Of a stretch of 64,000 bases of DNA, positions 15,561 to 23,930 are shown piece after piece. Source of the stretch: Thermohalobaculum sp964576075. GTDB lineage: Bacteria > Pseudomonadota > Alphaproteobacteria > Rhodobacterales > Rhodobacteraceae. The translations under genes were made by a program, and so were the position numbers. Positions within the stretch are counted from its first letter, which is position 1. The number at the start of each line of letters is the position of its first letter. The stretch spans positions 62,001 through 126,000 of the forward strand of contig CAZNTX010000002.1 in assembly GCA_964576075.1 (NCBI GenBank), given 5' to 3'. The notes below the pieces were generated by a model that was given only the letters and a program-made list of their open reading frames with translations, was not told where the DNA came from and ran no database searches.

Positions 15561-17465
15561 ATGCACGGCCGCAACGGCGATGGCGATCGCCTGGGCGCGC
15601 CCCGGGGCGCCGGGCGCGGCCCTGGCGGGCGGCGGCCGCAGGACCCCTGGCGGCGGCTCCTGATCGCGGCGGCGCTCTTCGCGGGGGTGTTGCTCGCGCT
15701 CTCGTTGCTCTCGCCGGAGGCGCTGCGCGACCCGGCGGAGCGGCCGCAGGCGGTGAGCTACAGCGAGTTCCTGCGCGCGCTCGATGCCGGCGAGATGGAG
15801 CGCGTCGTGATCTCCGGCGAGGCGCTCCGCGGCACCCGCAGCGCCGAGGCCGAGGGCGGCCGCGCGGTGCTCGAGACCCATGCCCCGGCCATCGGCGATC
15901 CGGGGCTGATGGCGCGGCTCGAGGCCTCGGGCGCGGAGATCGTCACCGAGCCGCCGGCGGAGGGCTCGGGCTTCCTCGCCTGGCTGCCGCTGCTCGTGAT
16001 TCTCGGCGTCTGGATCTGGATGATGAGCCGGATCGGGGGCGCGGGGGGCCGGCTGCCGGGCGGCGCCGACGACTTCCTGCGCGGGCGCGCCGCCAAGAAG
16101 AGCGCGACGCGCCCCTCGGTCACCTTCGCCGACGTGGCAGGCCAGGACCAGGCCAAGCGCGAGGTGATGGAGCTCGTCGAGTTCCTGCGCGATCCGGACC
16201 GGTTCGCCCGCGTCGGCGCGACGGTGCCTCGCGGCGTGCTGCTGATGGGCCCGCCCGGCACCGGCAAGACGCTGCTCGCCAAGGCGCTCGCGGGCGAGGC
16301 GGGGGTGCCGTTCTTCTCCACCTCGGCCTCGGAGTTCATCGAGGTCTTCGTCGGCGTCGGCGCGGCGCGGGTGCGCGGCATGTTCGAGGCCGCGAAGAAG
16401 GCGGCGCCGGCCGTGGTGTTCATCGACGAGCTCGACAGCGTCGGGCGCACCCGCGGCACCGGCTTCGGCGGCGGGCATGACGAGCGCGAGCAGACGCTCA
16501 ACCAGATCCTCGCCGAGCTCGACGGCTTCACCGGCCGCGAGGGCGTCGTGGTGATCGCGGCGACCAACCGGCCCGACGTGCTCGACCCCGCGCTCCTGCG
16601 CCCCGGCCGCTTCGACCGGCATGTGACGCTCACCCTGCCGGAGAAGGCCGCGCGCGAGGCGATCCTGAAGGTCCATGTCCGCGGCGTGCCCCTCGGCGGC
16701 GACGTCGATCTCGCGACCCTCGCCGCCGGCACGCCGGGCTTCTCCGGGGCCGATCTCAAGAACCTCGTGAACGAGGCCGCGATCATGGCCGCGCGCGAGT
16801 CGCTCGCGGAGGTGCCCATGCGCTGCTTCGACGCCGCGCGCGACCGGGTGATGCTCGGCACCGTGCGCACGCTCGCGATCCAGCCCGACGAGCGCCACCG
16901 CCTCGCCGTGCACGAGGCCGGCCACACCGTCGTCGCCTGGCGCCTGCCGGAGGCCGACACGCTCTGCAAGGTCACGATCATCCCCCGCGGGCGCAGCCTC
17001 GGCGGCACGCATCTCCTGCCCGAGACCGAGCGCCACACCATGTCGGAGGGCTATCTGCGCGCCCAGCTCGCGGTGATGCTCGCCGGGCGGGCGGCGGAGC
17101 GGCGCTTCCTCGGCTCGGTCAGCACCGGCGCCGACGACGACATCCGCCGCGCGACGGCGCTCGCCCGTTCGATGGTGGCGCGCTGGGGGATGGATGCGGA
17201 GATCGGCCCGATGGATCTGCGCGAGAGCGACGAGCACCCCTTCCTCGGGCGCGAGGTCGCCATGCCGCGCCACGCCTCCGAGGCCGCCGCGGCCCGGGTC
17301 GACGAGGCGGTCGGCCGGCTCCTCGGCGAGGCGGAGGCGACCGCCGACCGGGCGCTCGAGGCGGCGGGGGCCGCGGCCGAGGCGCTGATCGCCCGGCTCG
17401 AGCGCGAAGAGACCCTCGACGCCGAGGCCGTCGCCGACTGCCTCGGCCCCCCGGGCCACCCCTGA
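15561..17465 (+). CDS. ftsH: FtsH-family membrane AAA+ metalloprotease
   Basis: Protein of 634 residues in the FtsH family, a membrane-anchored hexameric ATP-dependent protease. Two membrane segments (about 32-50 and 138-155) bound a short periplasmic domain (VSYSEFLRALDAGEMERV). The AAA+ module has Walker A GPPGTGKT at 230-237, Walker B VVFIDELD at 285-292, and second-region arginines in LRPGRFDR. The zinc site is HEAGH at 451-455 with the downstream acidic ligand in STGADDDIRRAT. The C-terminal region is coiled-coil. It lacks the usual neighbours tilS/folP, so a canonical copy may exist elsewhere. GAGGAGGG precedes the ATG. Confidence 0.88.
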   Translation: MHGRNGDGDRLGAPRGAGRGPGGRRPQDPWRRLLIAAALFAGVLLALSLLSPEALRDPAERPQAVSYSEFLRALDAGEMERVVISGEALRGTRSAEAEGGRAVLETHAPAIGDPGLMARLEASGAEIVTEPPAEGSGFLAWLPLLVILGVWIWMMSRIGGAGGRLPGGADDFLRGRAAKKSATRPSVTFADVAGQDQAKREVMELVEFLRDPDRFARVGATVPRGVLLMGPPGTGKTLLAKALAGEAGVPFFSTSASEFIEVFVGVGAARVRGMFEAAKKAAPAVVFIDELDSVGRTRGTGFGGGHDEREQTLNQILAELDGFTGREGVVVIAATNRPDVLDPALLRPGRFDRHVTLTLPEKAAREAILKVHVRGVPLGGDVDLATLAAGTPGFSGADLKNLVNEAAIMAARESLAEVPMRCFDAARDRVMLGTVRTLAIQPDERHRLAVHEAGHTVVAWRLPEADTLCKVTIIPRGRSLGGTHLLPETERHTMSEGYLRAQLAVMLAGRAAERRFLGSVSTGADDDIRRATALARSMVARWGMDAEIGPMDLRESDEHPFLGREVAMPRHASEAAAARVDEAVGRLLGEAEATADRALEAAGAAAEALIARLEREETLDAEAVADCLGPPGHP

Positions 17466-18861
17466 GCGTCGCCGGACGCGGTCCGCCCGCCGCGCTGCGC
17501 CCGCGGCATGGTCCCGCCCGATAGCCCCCTCGGGGAAGCGACCCTGCGGCTCCGGCGCCGACGCGCATCGCCTCTTCCGCCAGCCGTGCCGCTCCGGCCC
17601 CGGCACGGCTCGGAAGGACGGCCCGCGGCGCTCCCCACCCCGCCCGAGGGCCGGCCGTGCTCCCGGCCCCGATCCGAGGCCACGCGACCGCAGCCGGGCC
17701 ACCGCCTCGGCCCCGAGCCGCCTCTCCGGCCGCAGGCCCCCATCCTTTGGTCCGGATGCCGCTGCAGCATCGCCGCAGCCGTTCCCAGAACGCGCCGGAC
17801 CTCCCGAACGCGTCCGGCGCGAGGGAGCCTGCCTCGGGTCGACGCGCCCGGCGGTCGCCGGCCCACGCGCCGCAGCGATCGCGGGCTGGCGAACACGGCG
17901 CGGCGCTCGGCTGGCCGAGCCAGCAGCGAGGGCGGCGAGGGCCGTCATGATCGCGTCCCCCTGACCGCCGCCTCGAAGAACGCCCCAGGACCGGCGAGGG
18001 AGGAGACCGTCCGCTCGCCTCGCGCCTGGCGGACGCCGGCGCGGCACCCGCGGCCCCTCGGCCCCCTGTCGTGCACGGACGCTCGGGACCGCGCGGGGAA
18101 GCCCGGCGGCCTCGCCCCCCGCGAGGGCGGCGAGCGGGTGCCCGAACGCGTCCCGCGCCTCGTCTGCCCGCGCGCCGCTCCCGGGGCCCTGGCGTCGCGA
18201 TGCGCCATGTGCTGAGCCCGTCCCGCGATCCGTGGGCGCCTCGGCCCGCCGCCGAGCGCCTGTCGGGGAACGGGCGGAGCGTCGGCGCAGGCGGCGCAGG
18301 TGCGCCGTCCCCTCCTCGCGCGCGGCCGCCATCCCGGGGTCGCCGCGGCGCGCAGAGGCCCGCGAGCCCTCAGGGGTTTGCCGGCCCGATCGGCCTTGAA
18401 CGGCCCCGGCGATGCCCACGCCCGCCGCGGCCGGCATCGGGGCCTGGCATCGACCCCGAAGACGGTGTGCGGCGCCTCTCGGCGTGGCGCCCCGTGCCCC
18501 TGCCGATATGCCGCGATGGGCCTCGGGATCGTCTCCGCCCCGGCGCGGCTCATGGGATCTGGCCATGTCCCGCCTCAGGCGGGGCAGGCGCGCGCCGGCC
18601 GGGGCCGGGCACCTCTCCGCTGTGGGCCGGATGCCGGCCGCGGCGTCGGCGTAGGCGGCGGGGCCTCCTCGTCGGTCGGCCCCGAGCCGCGCGGATCGCC
18701 GGGCCGGTCCCCCGGCCGCCGAGCGGGCGCTCTTCCTCCTCCGGGCGTCGACCGCGGGGCGCCGGAGCGGCACGGCCCCGGTTTCGCAAAAGCATCAAGA
18801 AGGCGTCACGCTGGTTTCGCGGAAGCGCGGTTCTCCTCCTGCCCGAAGGAAAGGGAGCCGC
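17466..18861. other. 1.4-kb region without a recognisable gene
   Basis: Very GC-rich sequence between the FtsH-type gene and phnC. Open frames exist on both strands only because stop codons are rare at this GC content. All translations are arginine/proline/glycine-rich, with no domain, no signal peptide and no codon-position periodicity that I can see. The last 80 bases (about 18780-18861) are less GC-rich, with TTTCGC-type repeats, and probably hold the phn promoter. I see no clear Pho box. A decayed gene or an untranslated RNA cannot be excluded. Confidence 0.5.
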
Positions 18862-19728
18862 ATGAGCGCCGAGGAGCGTCGCGCGGGGGACGGCCGGGCC
18901 GCCGCGATCCGCATTCGAGAGCTGCGCAAGACCTTCGCCGGCGGGCGGCGGGCGCTCGACGGCGTGTCGCTCGAGATCGTGCCCGGCGAGATGGTGGCGC
19001 TGATCGGCGCCTCCGGCTCGGGCAAGTCGACCCTCATCCGCCATGTCGCGGGCCTCGTCGCGGCCGACCGGCAGGAGGGCGGCGCCGTCGAGGTGTTCGG
19101 CCGGCCGGTGCAGCGCGACGGGCGGATCGCAGGCGGCGTCGGGCGGATCCGCCGCCGGGTGGGCGTCGTGTTCCAGCAGTTCAACCTCGTGCCCCGGCTC
19201 CGGGTGATCACCAACGTCCTCGTCGGCCGGCTCGGCGCGATGCCGGCCTGGCGCGGCGCCCTCGGCCTCTTTACCCGGGCCGAGCGGGGGGAGGCGATGC
19301 GCGCGCTCGCCCGCGTCGGCATCGCCGAGACCGCGATGCAGCGCGCCGCCACCCTCTCCGGCGGGCAGCAGCAGCGCGCGGCGATCGCCCGGACGCTGGT
19401 TCAGGGCGCGGAGATCGTGCTCGCCGACGAGCCCATCGCCTCGCTCGACCCGGCCTCGGCCAAGCGGGTGATGGAGATCCTGACCGCGATCAACCGCGAC
19501 GACGGGATCACCGTGCTCGTCTCGCTCCACCAGGTCGAATACGCCCGGCGCTACTGCCCGCGCACCATCGCGATGCGCGGGGGCCGGGTGGTCTATGACG
19601 GGCCGTCGCGCGCCCTCACCCTCGACTTCCTGCGCGAGATCTACGGCGAGGCGAGCGAGGAGCTGATCCTGCCCGACGCCGCCGAGGCGTTGTCCCCCGC
19701 CGCCCCGGCGGAGGCCGCGACCGCCTGA
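18862..19728 (+). CDS. phnC: phosphonate ABC transporter ATP-binding protein PhnC
   Basis: ABC ATPase of 288 residues energising phosphonate uptake with PhnD and PhnE. Walker A is ALIGASGSGKSTLIRH, the Q-loop is FQQFNLVPRL, the signature is TLSGGQQQRAAIAR, Walker B is IVLADEPIASLDP, and the H-loop is in VLVSLHQVEYA. The sequence NLVPRLRVITNVLVGRL is typical of PhnC rather than other importers. AAGGGAG precedes the ATG. phnD follows after 38 bases, and the long gene-free stretch upstream may carry the regulatory region. Confidence 0.9.
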   Translation: MSAEERRAGDGRAAAIRIRELRKTFAGGRRALDGVSLEIVPGEMVALIGASGSGKSTLIRHVAGLVAADRQEGGAVEVFGRPVQRDGRIAGGVGRIRRRVGVVFQQFNLVPRLRVITNVLVGRLGAMPAWRGALGLFTRAERGEAMRALARVGIAETAMQRAATLSGGQQQRAAIARTLVQGAEIVLADEPIASLDPASAKRVMEILTAINRDDGITVLVSLHQVEYARRYCPRTIAMRGGRVVYDGPSRALTLDFLREIYGEASEELILPDAAEALSPAAPAEAATA

Positions 19729-19766
19729 ACGGGCGCTTCCCTTCCCCCCAACCGAGGAGACCGACC

Positions 19767-20767
19767 ATGAAGACCGCCGTCACCCTCCTGACCGCCGCGG
19801 GCCTCGCGCTCGCCACCCCCGCCCTCGCCGAGCGCGAAAACCCGGAGACCCTCGCCTTCGGCATCATCTCGACCGAATCGACCACGGCGCTCCGCGACAA
19901 GTGGACCCCGATGCTCGAGGAGCTCGAGGCCGCCCTCGGCATCCCCGTCGAGCCCTTCTTCGCCAGCGACTATGCCGGCGTGATCGAGGGCATGCGCTTC
20001 GACAAGGTCGACGTCGCCTGGTTCGGCAACAAGTCCGCCATGGTCGCGGTGGACCGCGCCGGCGGCGAGATCTTCGCCCAGACCACCGAGTCCAACGGCG
20101 ATGCCGGCTACTGGTCGATCATGGTGACCCACAAGGACTCCGGCCTCACCTACGAGGACGTGATGGCCTGCTCGGGCGAGCTCGATTTCGGCATCGGCGA
20201 TCCGAACTCCACCTCCGGCTTCCTGGTGCCGACCACCTTCATCTTCGCCGCCGAGGGCGTCGATCCGAAGGACTGCTTCGCCACCCTGCGCAACGCCAAT
20301 CACGAGACCAACCTGATCTCGGTCGCGACCCAGCAGGTCGACGCCGCCGTCGCCAACAACGTCGCGCTCTACGAGCGCCTCGCCGGGCAGCGCCCCGAGC
20401 TCGCCGCCGAGATCGTCGAGATCTGGCGCTCGCCGCTGATCGCCTCGGACCCGATGGTCTGGCGCCCCGAGCTCGACGCGACGCTGAAGGCGAAGCTCCT
20501 CTCCTTCTTCATGGCCTAGGCCGTCTCGGCACCGACGAGGAGGTCGCCGCGGCCCGCGAGAACCTCGCCCTCGTCGGCATGGGCACCTTCGTCCCCTCCT
20601 CCAACGCCCAGCTCTGGCCGTTCCGCGAGATGGAGGTCAACCGCGAGATCCTCGCCGTGCAGGGCGACGAGACCATGACCGAGGAGGAGAAGGCGGAGAA
20701 GATCGCCGAGCTGCGCGAGCGGCTCGAGGAGATCCGCGCCGCCGCCGCCGCGCGCCCGCGCATGTGA
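19767..20767 (+). pseudogene. phnD: phosphonate-binding protein PhnD, frameshifted near the C-terminus
   Basis: Periplasmic phosphonate-binding protein. The signal peptide ends at ALATPALAE, and the ligand-site region STESTTALRDKW is intact. The frame reads 250 codons and stops at TAG (20517-20519) right after KLLSFFMA. One base earlier in phase the normal PhnD C-terminus continues (GLGRLGTDEEVAAARENLA, then FVPSSNAQLWPFREMEVN) to a TGA at 20765-20767, giving about 333 residues. The break fits loss of one G from ATGGGCC. The truncated product lacks about 80 residues that close the second lobe. GAGGAG precedes the ATG. Confidence 0.8.
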
Positions 20768-20845
20768 CGCCGCCGGGGCCTCCGGGCCCCGAATCCCGGG
20801 GGCGCCGCCCGGCGCTCCCGGCCCCTCCGCCCGAGAGGCCGCCCG

Positions 20846-21751
20846 ATGACCCTCGCCGCTCCCGCCCGCAGCCTCGACGATCTGGAGCCGCCGAGCCGCC
20901 CGCTGCAGGCGCGCCTGTTCGACGCCGTGGTCTGGGCCGCGCTCCTCGGGCTCCTGGTCTGGAGCTTCCTGCCCGCCGAGATCGACCGCATCCCCGAGCT
21001 CTGGACCAATGCGGGAAATATCGGGATCCTGGCGGGCGATTTCCTCGAGCCCTCCTTCCGCTACTGGCGGAGCTATCTCGATCTGATGCTCGAGACGGTG
21101 CAGATGGCGGTCTGGGGCAGCGCGCTCGCGGTGCTGCTCTCCGTCCCCTTCGGCCTTCTCTCCTCTGCCAATATCGCGCCGGCCTGGCTGCGCGTGCCCG
21201 TGCGCCGGCTGATGGACGCCTTCCGCGCGATCAACGAACTGGTCTTCGCGCTGATCTTCGTCGCCGCCGTCGGGCTCGGGCCGCTCGCGGGCGTCCTCGC
21301 GCTCGTGGTGCACACGACGGGCACGCTCGCCAAGCTCTTCTCCGAGGCGGTCGAGGCGATCGACCCGCGCCCGGTGGAGGGCATCCGCGCGACGGGCGCG
21401 CGGGCGATCCACGAGGTCGTCTTCGGCGTCGTGCCGCAGGTGATGCCGCTCTGGATCTCCTATTCGCTCTACCGCTTCGAGGCCAATGTCCGCTCGGCGA
21501 CGGTGCTCGGCATCGTCGGCGCCGGGGGGATCGGGCAGTCGCTCTCGGAGAACCTGCGCGGCTTCGACTATTCGGCGAGCGCGGCGATCCTGATCATCAT
21601 CGTCGTCACCGTCTCGCTGATCGACATCTTCTCCCAGCTCCTGCGCAAGGTGGTGATCGACGGCGAGGACCAGATCCGCTTCGTGCTCTTCTCCGGCTTC
21701 CTCGCGGCCCTCTTCGGCGGGATCGAGATCCTCCTCGCCATGCCGAAATGA
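20846..21751 (+). CDS. phnE: phosphonate ABC transporter permease PhnE
   Basis: Membrane permease of 301 residues with about six spans. The binding-protein-dependent permease loop EAIDPRPVEGIRATGARAIH that contacts PhnC lies in the second half. PhnE-like features include SYSLYRFEANVRSATVLGIVGAGGIG near the C-terminal third. Only one permease gene is present, unlike operons with two phnE copies. It starts 78 bases after the restored phnD end, with a GAGAGG ribosome-binding site. No C-P lyase genes follow, so degradation must be encoded elsewhere. Confidence 0.9.
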   Translation: MTLAAPARSLDDLEPPSRPLQARLFDAVVWAALLGLLVWSFLPAEIDRIPELWTNAGNIGILAGDFLEPSFRYWRSYLDLMLETVQMAVWGSALAVLLSVPFGLLSSANIAPAWLRVPVRRLMDAFRAINELVFALIFVAAVGLGPLAGVLALVVHTTGTLAKLFSEAVEAIDPRPVEGIRATGARAIHEVVFGVVPQVMPLWISYSLYRFEANVRSATVLGIVGAGGIGQSLSENLRGFDYSASAAILIIIVVTVSLIDIFSQLLRKVVIDGEDQIRFVLFSGFLAALFGGIEILLAMPK

Positions 21752-21768
21752 TCCGGGCTTCGGGAAGA

Positions 21769-21798
21769 TTCGACACGGATCGCAAGATTTCGCATACT
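21769..21798 (+). promoter_or_regulatory. weak candidate promoter before the ModA/MOT1 genes
   Basis: TTCGAC and CATACT are separated by 18 bases in the AT-richer 112-base gap between phnE and the ModA-like gene. The match to a sigma-70 consensus is partial. It would make the two-gene unit independent of phn. Confidence 0.25.
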
Positions 21799-21863
21799 CC
21801 CGCAGTCTTTGGGCCGGGGGCTGCGATCCCGCCTCCCGCCCTGTCGTCAAGGGGAGGTGCGCC

Positions 21864-22679
21864 ATGCCAGTCAGATCCGTCCTCCGTGCGCTCGCCCTCG
21901 GGGCCGGGCTCCTCGGCGGAGCCGCGGCGGCCGAGCCGGTCGCGCTCTATGCCGCCGGCAGCCTGAAGGCGGCGCTCGGCGAGGTGGCGGAGGACTTCGC
22001 CGAGACCTACGGCCTCCCGGTCGCGGCCCGCTTCGGCCCCTCGGGGCTGATGCGCGAGCGGATCGAGGCGGGGGAGACGGCCCATCTCTTCGCCTCCGCC
22101 AACATGCGCCATCCGCGGACGCTCGAGGCCGCGGGGCGGGCTGGCCCGGTGGCGCTCTTCGCGCGCAACCGCCTCTGCGCCCTGGCGCAGCCGGGGATCG
22201 CGGTGGCGCCCGAGACCCTGCTCGAGACCCTGCTCGACCCGGCGGTCCGCCTCGGCACCTCGACGCCGAAGGCCGATCCATCGGGCGACTATGCCTGGGC
22301 GCTCTTCGCCAAGGCCGAGGCGGTCGCCCCGGGCGCGCGCGCGGCGCTCGAGGCCAAGGCGCGCCAACTCACCGGCGGCCCTGAGAGCCCGGCGCCGCCC
22401 GAGGGCCGCAACCCCTATGCCTGGGTGATGGCGGAGGACCGGGCCGACATCTTCCTGACCTACTGCACCAATGCGGTGCTGGCCCGGGCGGAGTTGCCCG
22501 GGCTGCGTGTCGTCGCGGTGCCCGAGGCGCTCGCTGTGGGCGCCGATTACGGGCTGACGGTGCTCGACGGCGCGCCGGAGGCGGCCTGGCGCCTCGCGCT
22601 CCACATCCTTTCGCCGGCCGGCCAGGCGGTGCTCGCGCGCTACGGCTTCGAGAGCGGCGCCCTCCCGGCTGGGGAGTGA
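21864..22679 (+). CDS. ModA-like molybdate/oxyanion-binding protein
   Basis: Periplasmic binding protein of 271 residues. The signal peptide ends near LGGAAAAEP. The mature N-terminus VALYAAGSLKAALGEVAEDF has the AAGSL loop that ligates molybdate or tungstate in ModA proteins. FGPSGLMRERIEAGETAHLFASANMRHP is the second ligand strand, and LGTSTPKADPSGDYAW the third. It differs from classical ModA in pairing with a secondary transporter gene 51 bases downstream rather than modBC. GGGGAGG precedes the ATG. A broader oxyanion specificity is possible. Confidence 0.75.
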   Translation: MPVRSVLRALALGAGLLGGAAAAEPVALYAAGSLKAALGEVAEDFAETYGLPVAARFGPSGLMRERIEAGETAHLFASANMRHPRTLEAAGRAGPVALFARNRLCALAQPGIAVAPETLLETLLDPAVRLGTSTPKADPSGDYAWALFAKAEAVAPGARAALEAKARQLTGGPESPAPPEGRNPYAWVMAEDRADIFLTYCTNAVLARAELPGLRVVAVPEALAVGADYGLTVLDGAPEAAWRLALHILSPAGQAVLARYGFESGALPAGE

Positions 22680-22730
22680 GGGGCCCCCGGCGGACGTGCC
22701 GCGCGACTCCGCACCGGGCAGGACGGGGCC

Positions 22731-23930
22731 ATGGCGAGGGGCATCGGAGAGGACGGGCCGGCGTGTCGCCCGCTCCGCGAGGCGAGCGGGGCGCTCGGCG
22801 ATCTTGGCACGCTGCTGCCGCTCGCGCTCGGGGCGATCGCGGTCGGCGGGCTCGCGCCGGGGCCGGTGCTCGCGGGCTTCGGGCTCGCCTATCTCATGAG
22901 CGCGGCGGTCTACCGTCTGCCGGTCCCGGTGCAGCCGATGAAGGCGGTGGCGGCGCTCGCGGCGACCGGAGCGGTCGCACCTGCGGCGGTGGCGGCGAGC
23001 GGGGCGATGCTCGGCGCGGCACTCCTTGCGCTCGGGCTCGCCGGGGTCGCGGCCCGGCTCGCGCGGGCGGTGTCGGGCTCGGTGCTCTCGGGGCTGCAGC
23101 TCGGCCTCGGGCTCGCGCTGGCGGCGGTGGCGCTCGATCTGATGGCCGGGGCGCCAGGGCTCGCGGCGGCGACGCTCGCGGCCCTCGCCCTCGTCTTCGC
23201 GGCGCCGCGGCTGCCGGCGGCGGCGCTCGGGCTCGCCGTGGCGGTGGCCGGGGGGTGGCTCCTGGGGCTCGAGGGGGCGGGCCCTCCGGCCGCCCCGCGT
23301 GCGCTCGGCTGGCCCACGGCGGCCGAAATCGAGACCGCGGCGCTGGCGCTCGCCTTGCCGCAACTCGCGCTGACGCTCGCCAATGCGGTGCTGCTGACCG
23401 CGCTCGTCGCGGGCGAGCGCTTCGGTGCGCGGGCCGCCCATGTGACGCCGCGCCGGCTCTGCCTGACGACCGGGCTCGCCAATCTCGCGCTCTGTCCTTT
23501 CGGCGCGCTGCCGATGTGCCACGGGGCGGGCGGGCTCGCGGCGCATCACCGCTTCGGCGCGCGGACCGGGGCGGCGCCGGCGCTGATCGGGACGGCGCTC
23601 CTCGCGCTCGCGCTCCTGCCGGGAGACACGGCGGCGGCGGTGCTCGGCGCCGTGCCGGAGGCGGGCCTCGGGGCGCTCCTCCTCTTCGCCGCCGCCGAGC
23701 TTTCGCTCGGCCGCCGGCTCATCGGGGCGAGACCGTCCTGCTGGCCGGTGATCGCGGCGACGGCGGCGGTGACGCTCTGGCAACAGCCGTTGTTCGGTCT
23801 CCTGGCCGGGTGTGCGGCGGATGCGGTGCGGAGCCGGTTTCTCGCCCGGTTCGGGGACCGGTGCGGCGCCCGGCCGGGGCGCCGGGGGCCGGCGTCTCGG
23901 CTCAGGCCACGTCGATCAGGAGATCGGTGA
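22731..23930 (+). CDS. MOT1-type molybdate/sulfate permease
   Basis: Polytopic membrane protein of 399 residues with ten or more predicted spans. Hallmarks of the MOT1 family are the first-span GALGDLGTLLPLALG, the second-repeat PVPVQPMKAVAA, and LPMCHGAGGLAAHHRFGART. The family imports molybdate with high affinity in plants, algae and bacteria. It sits 51 bases behind a ModA-like gene, apparently in one operon. Its last 29 bases overlap the end of the convergent subtilase gene, and the basic tail is likely not important for transport. Confidence 0.8.
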   Translation: MARGIGEDGPACRPLREASGALGDLGTLLPLALGAIAVGGLAPGPVLAGFGLAYLMSAAVYRLPVPVQPMKAVAALAATGAVAPAAVAASGAMLGAALLALGLAGVAARLARAVSGSVLSGLQLGLGLALAAVALDLMAGAPGLAAATLAALALVFAAPRLPAAALGLAVAVAGGWLLGLEGAGPPAAPRALGWPTAAEIETAALALALPQLALTLANAVLLTALVAGERFGARAAHVTPRRLCLTTGLANLALCPFGALPMCHGAGGLAAHHRFGARTGAAPALIGTALLALALLPGDTAAAVLGAVPEAGLGALLLFAAAELSLGRRLIGARPSCWPVIAATAAVTLWQQPLFGLLAGCAADAVRSRFLARFGDRCGARPGRRGPASRLRPRRSGDR

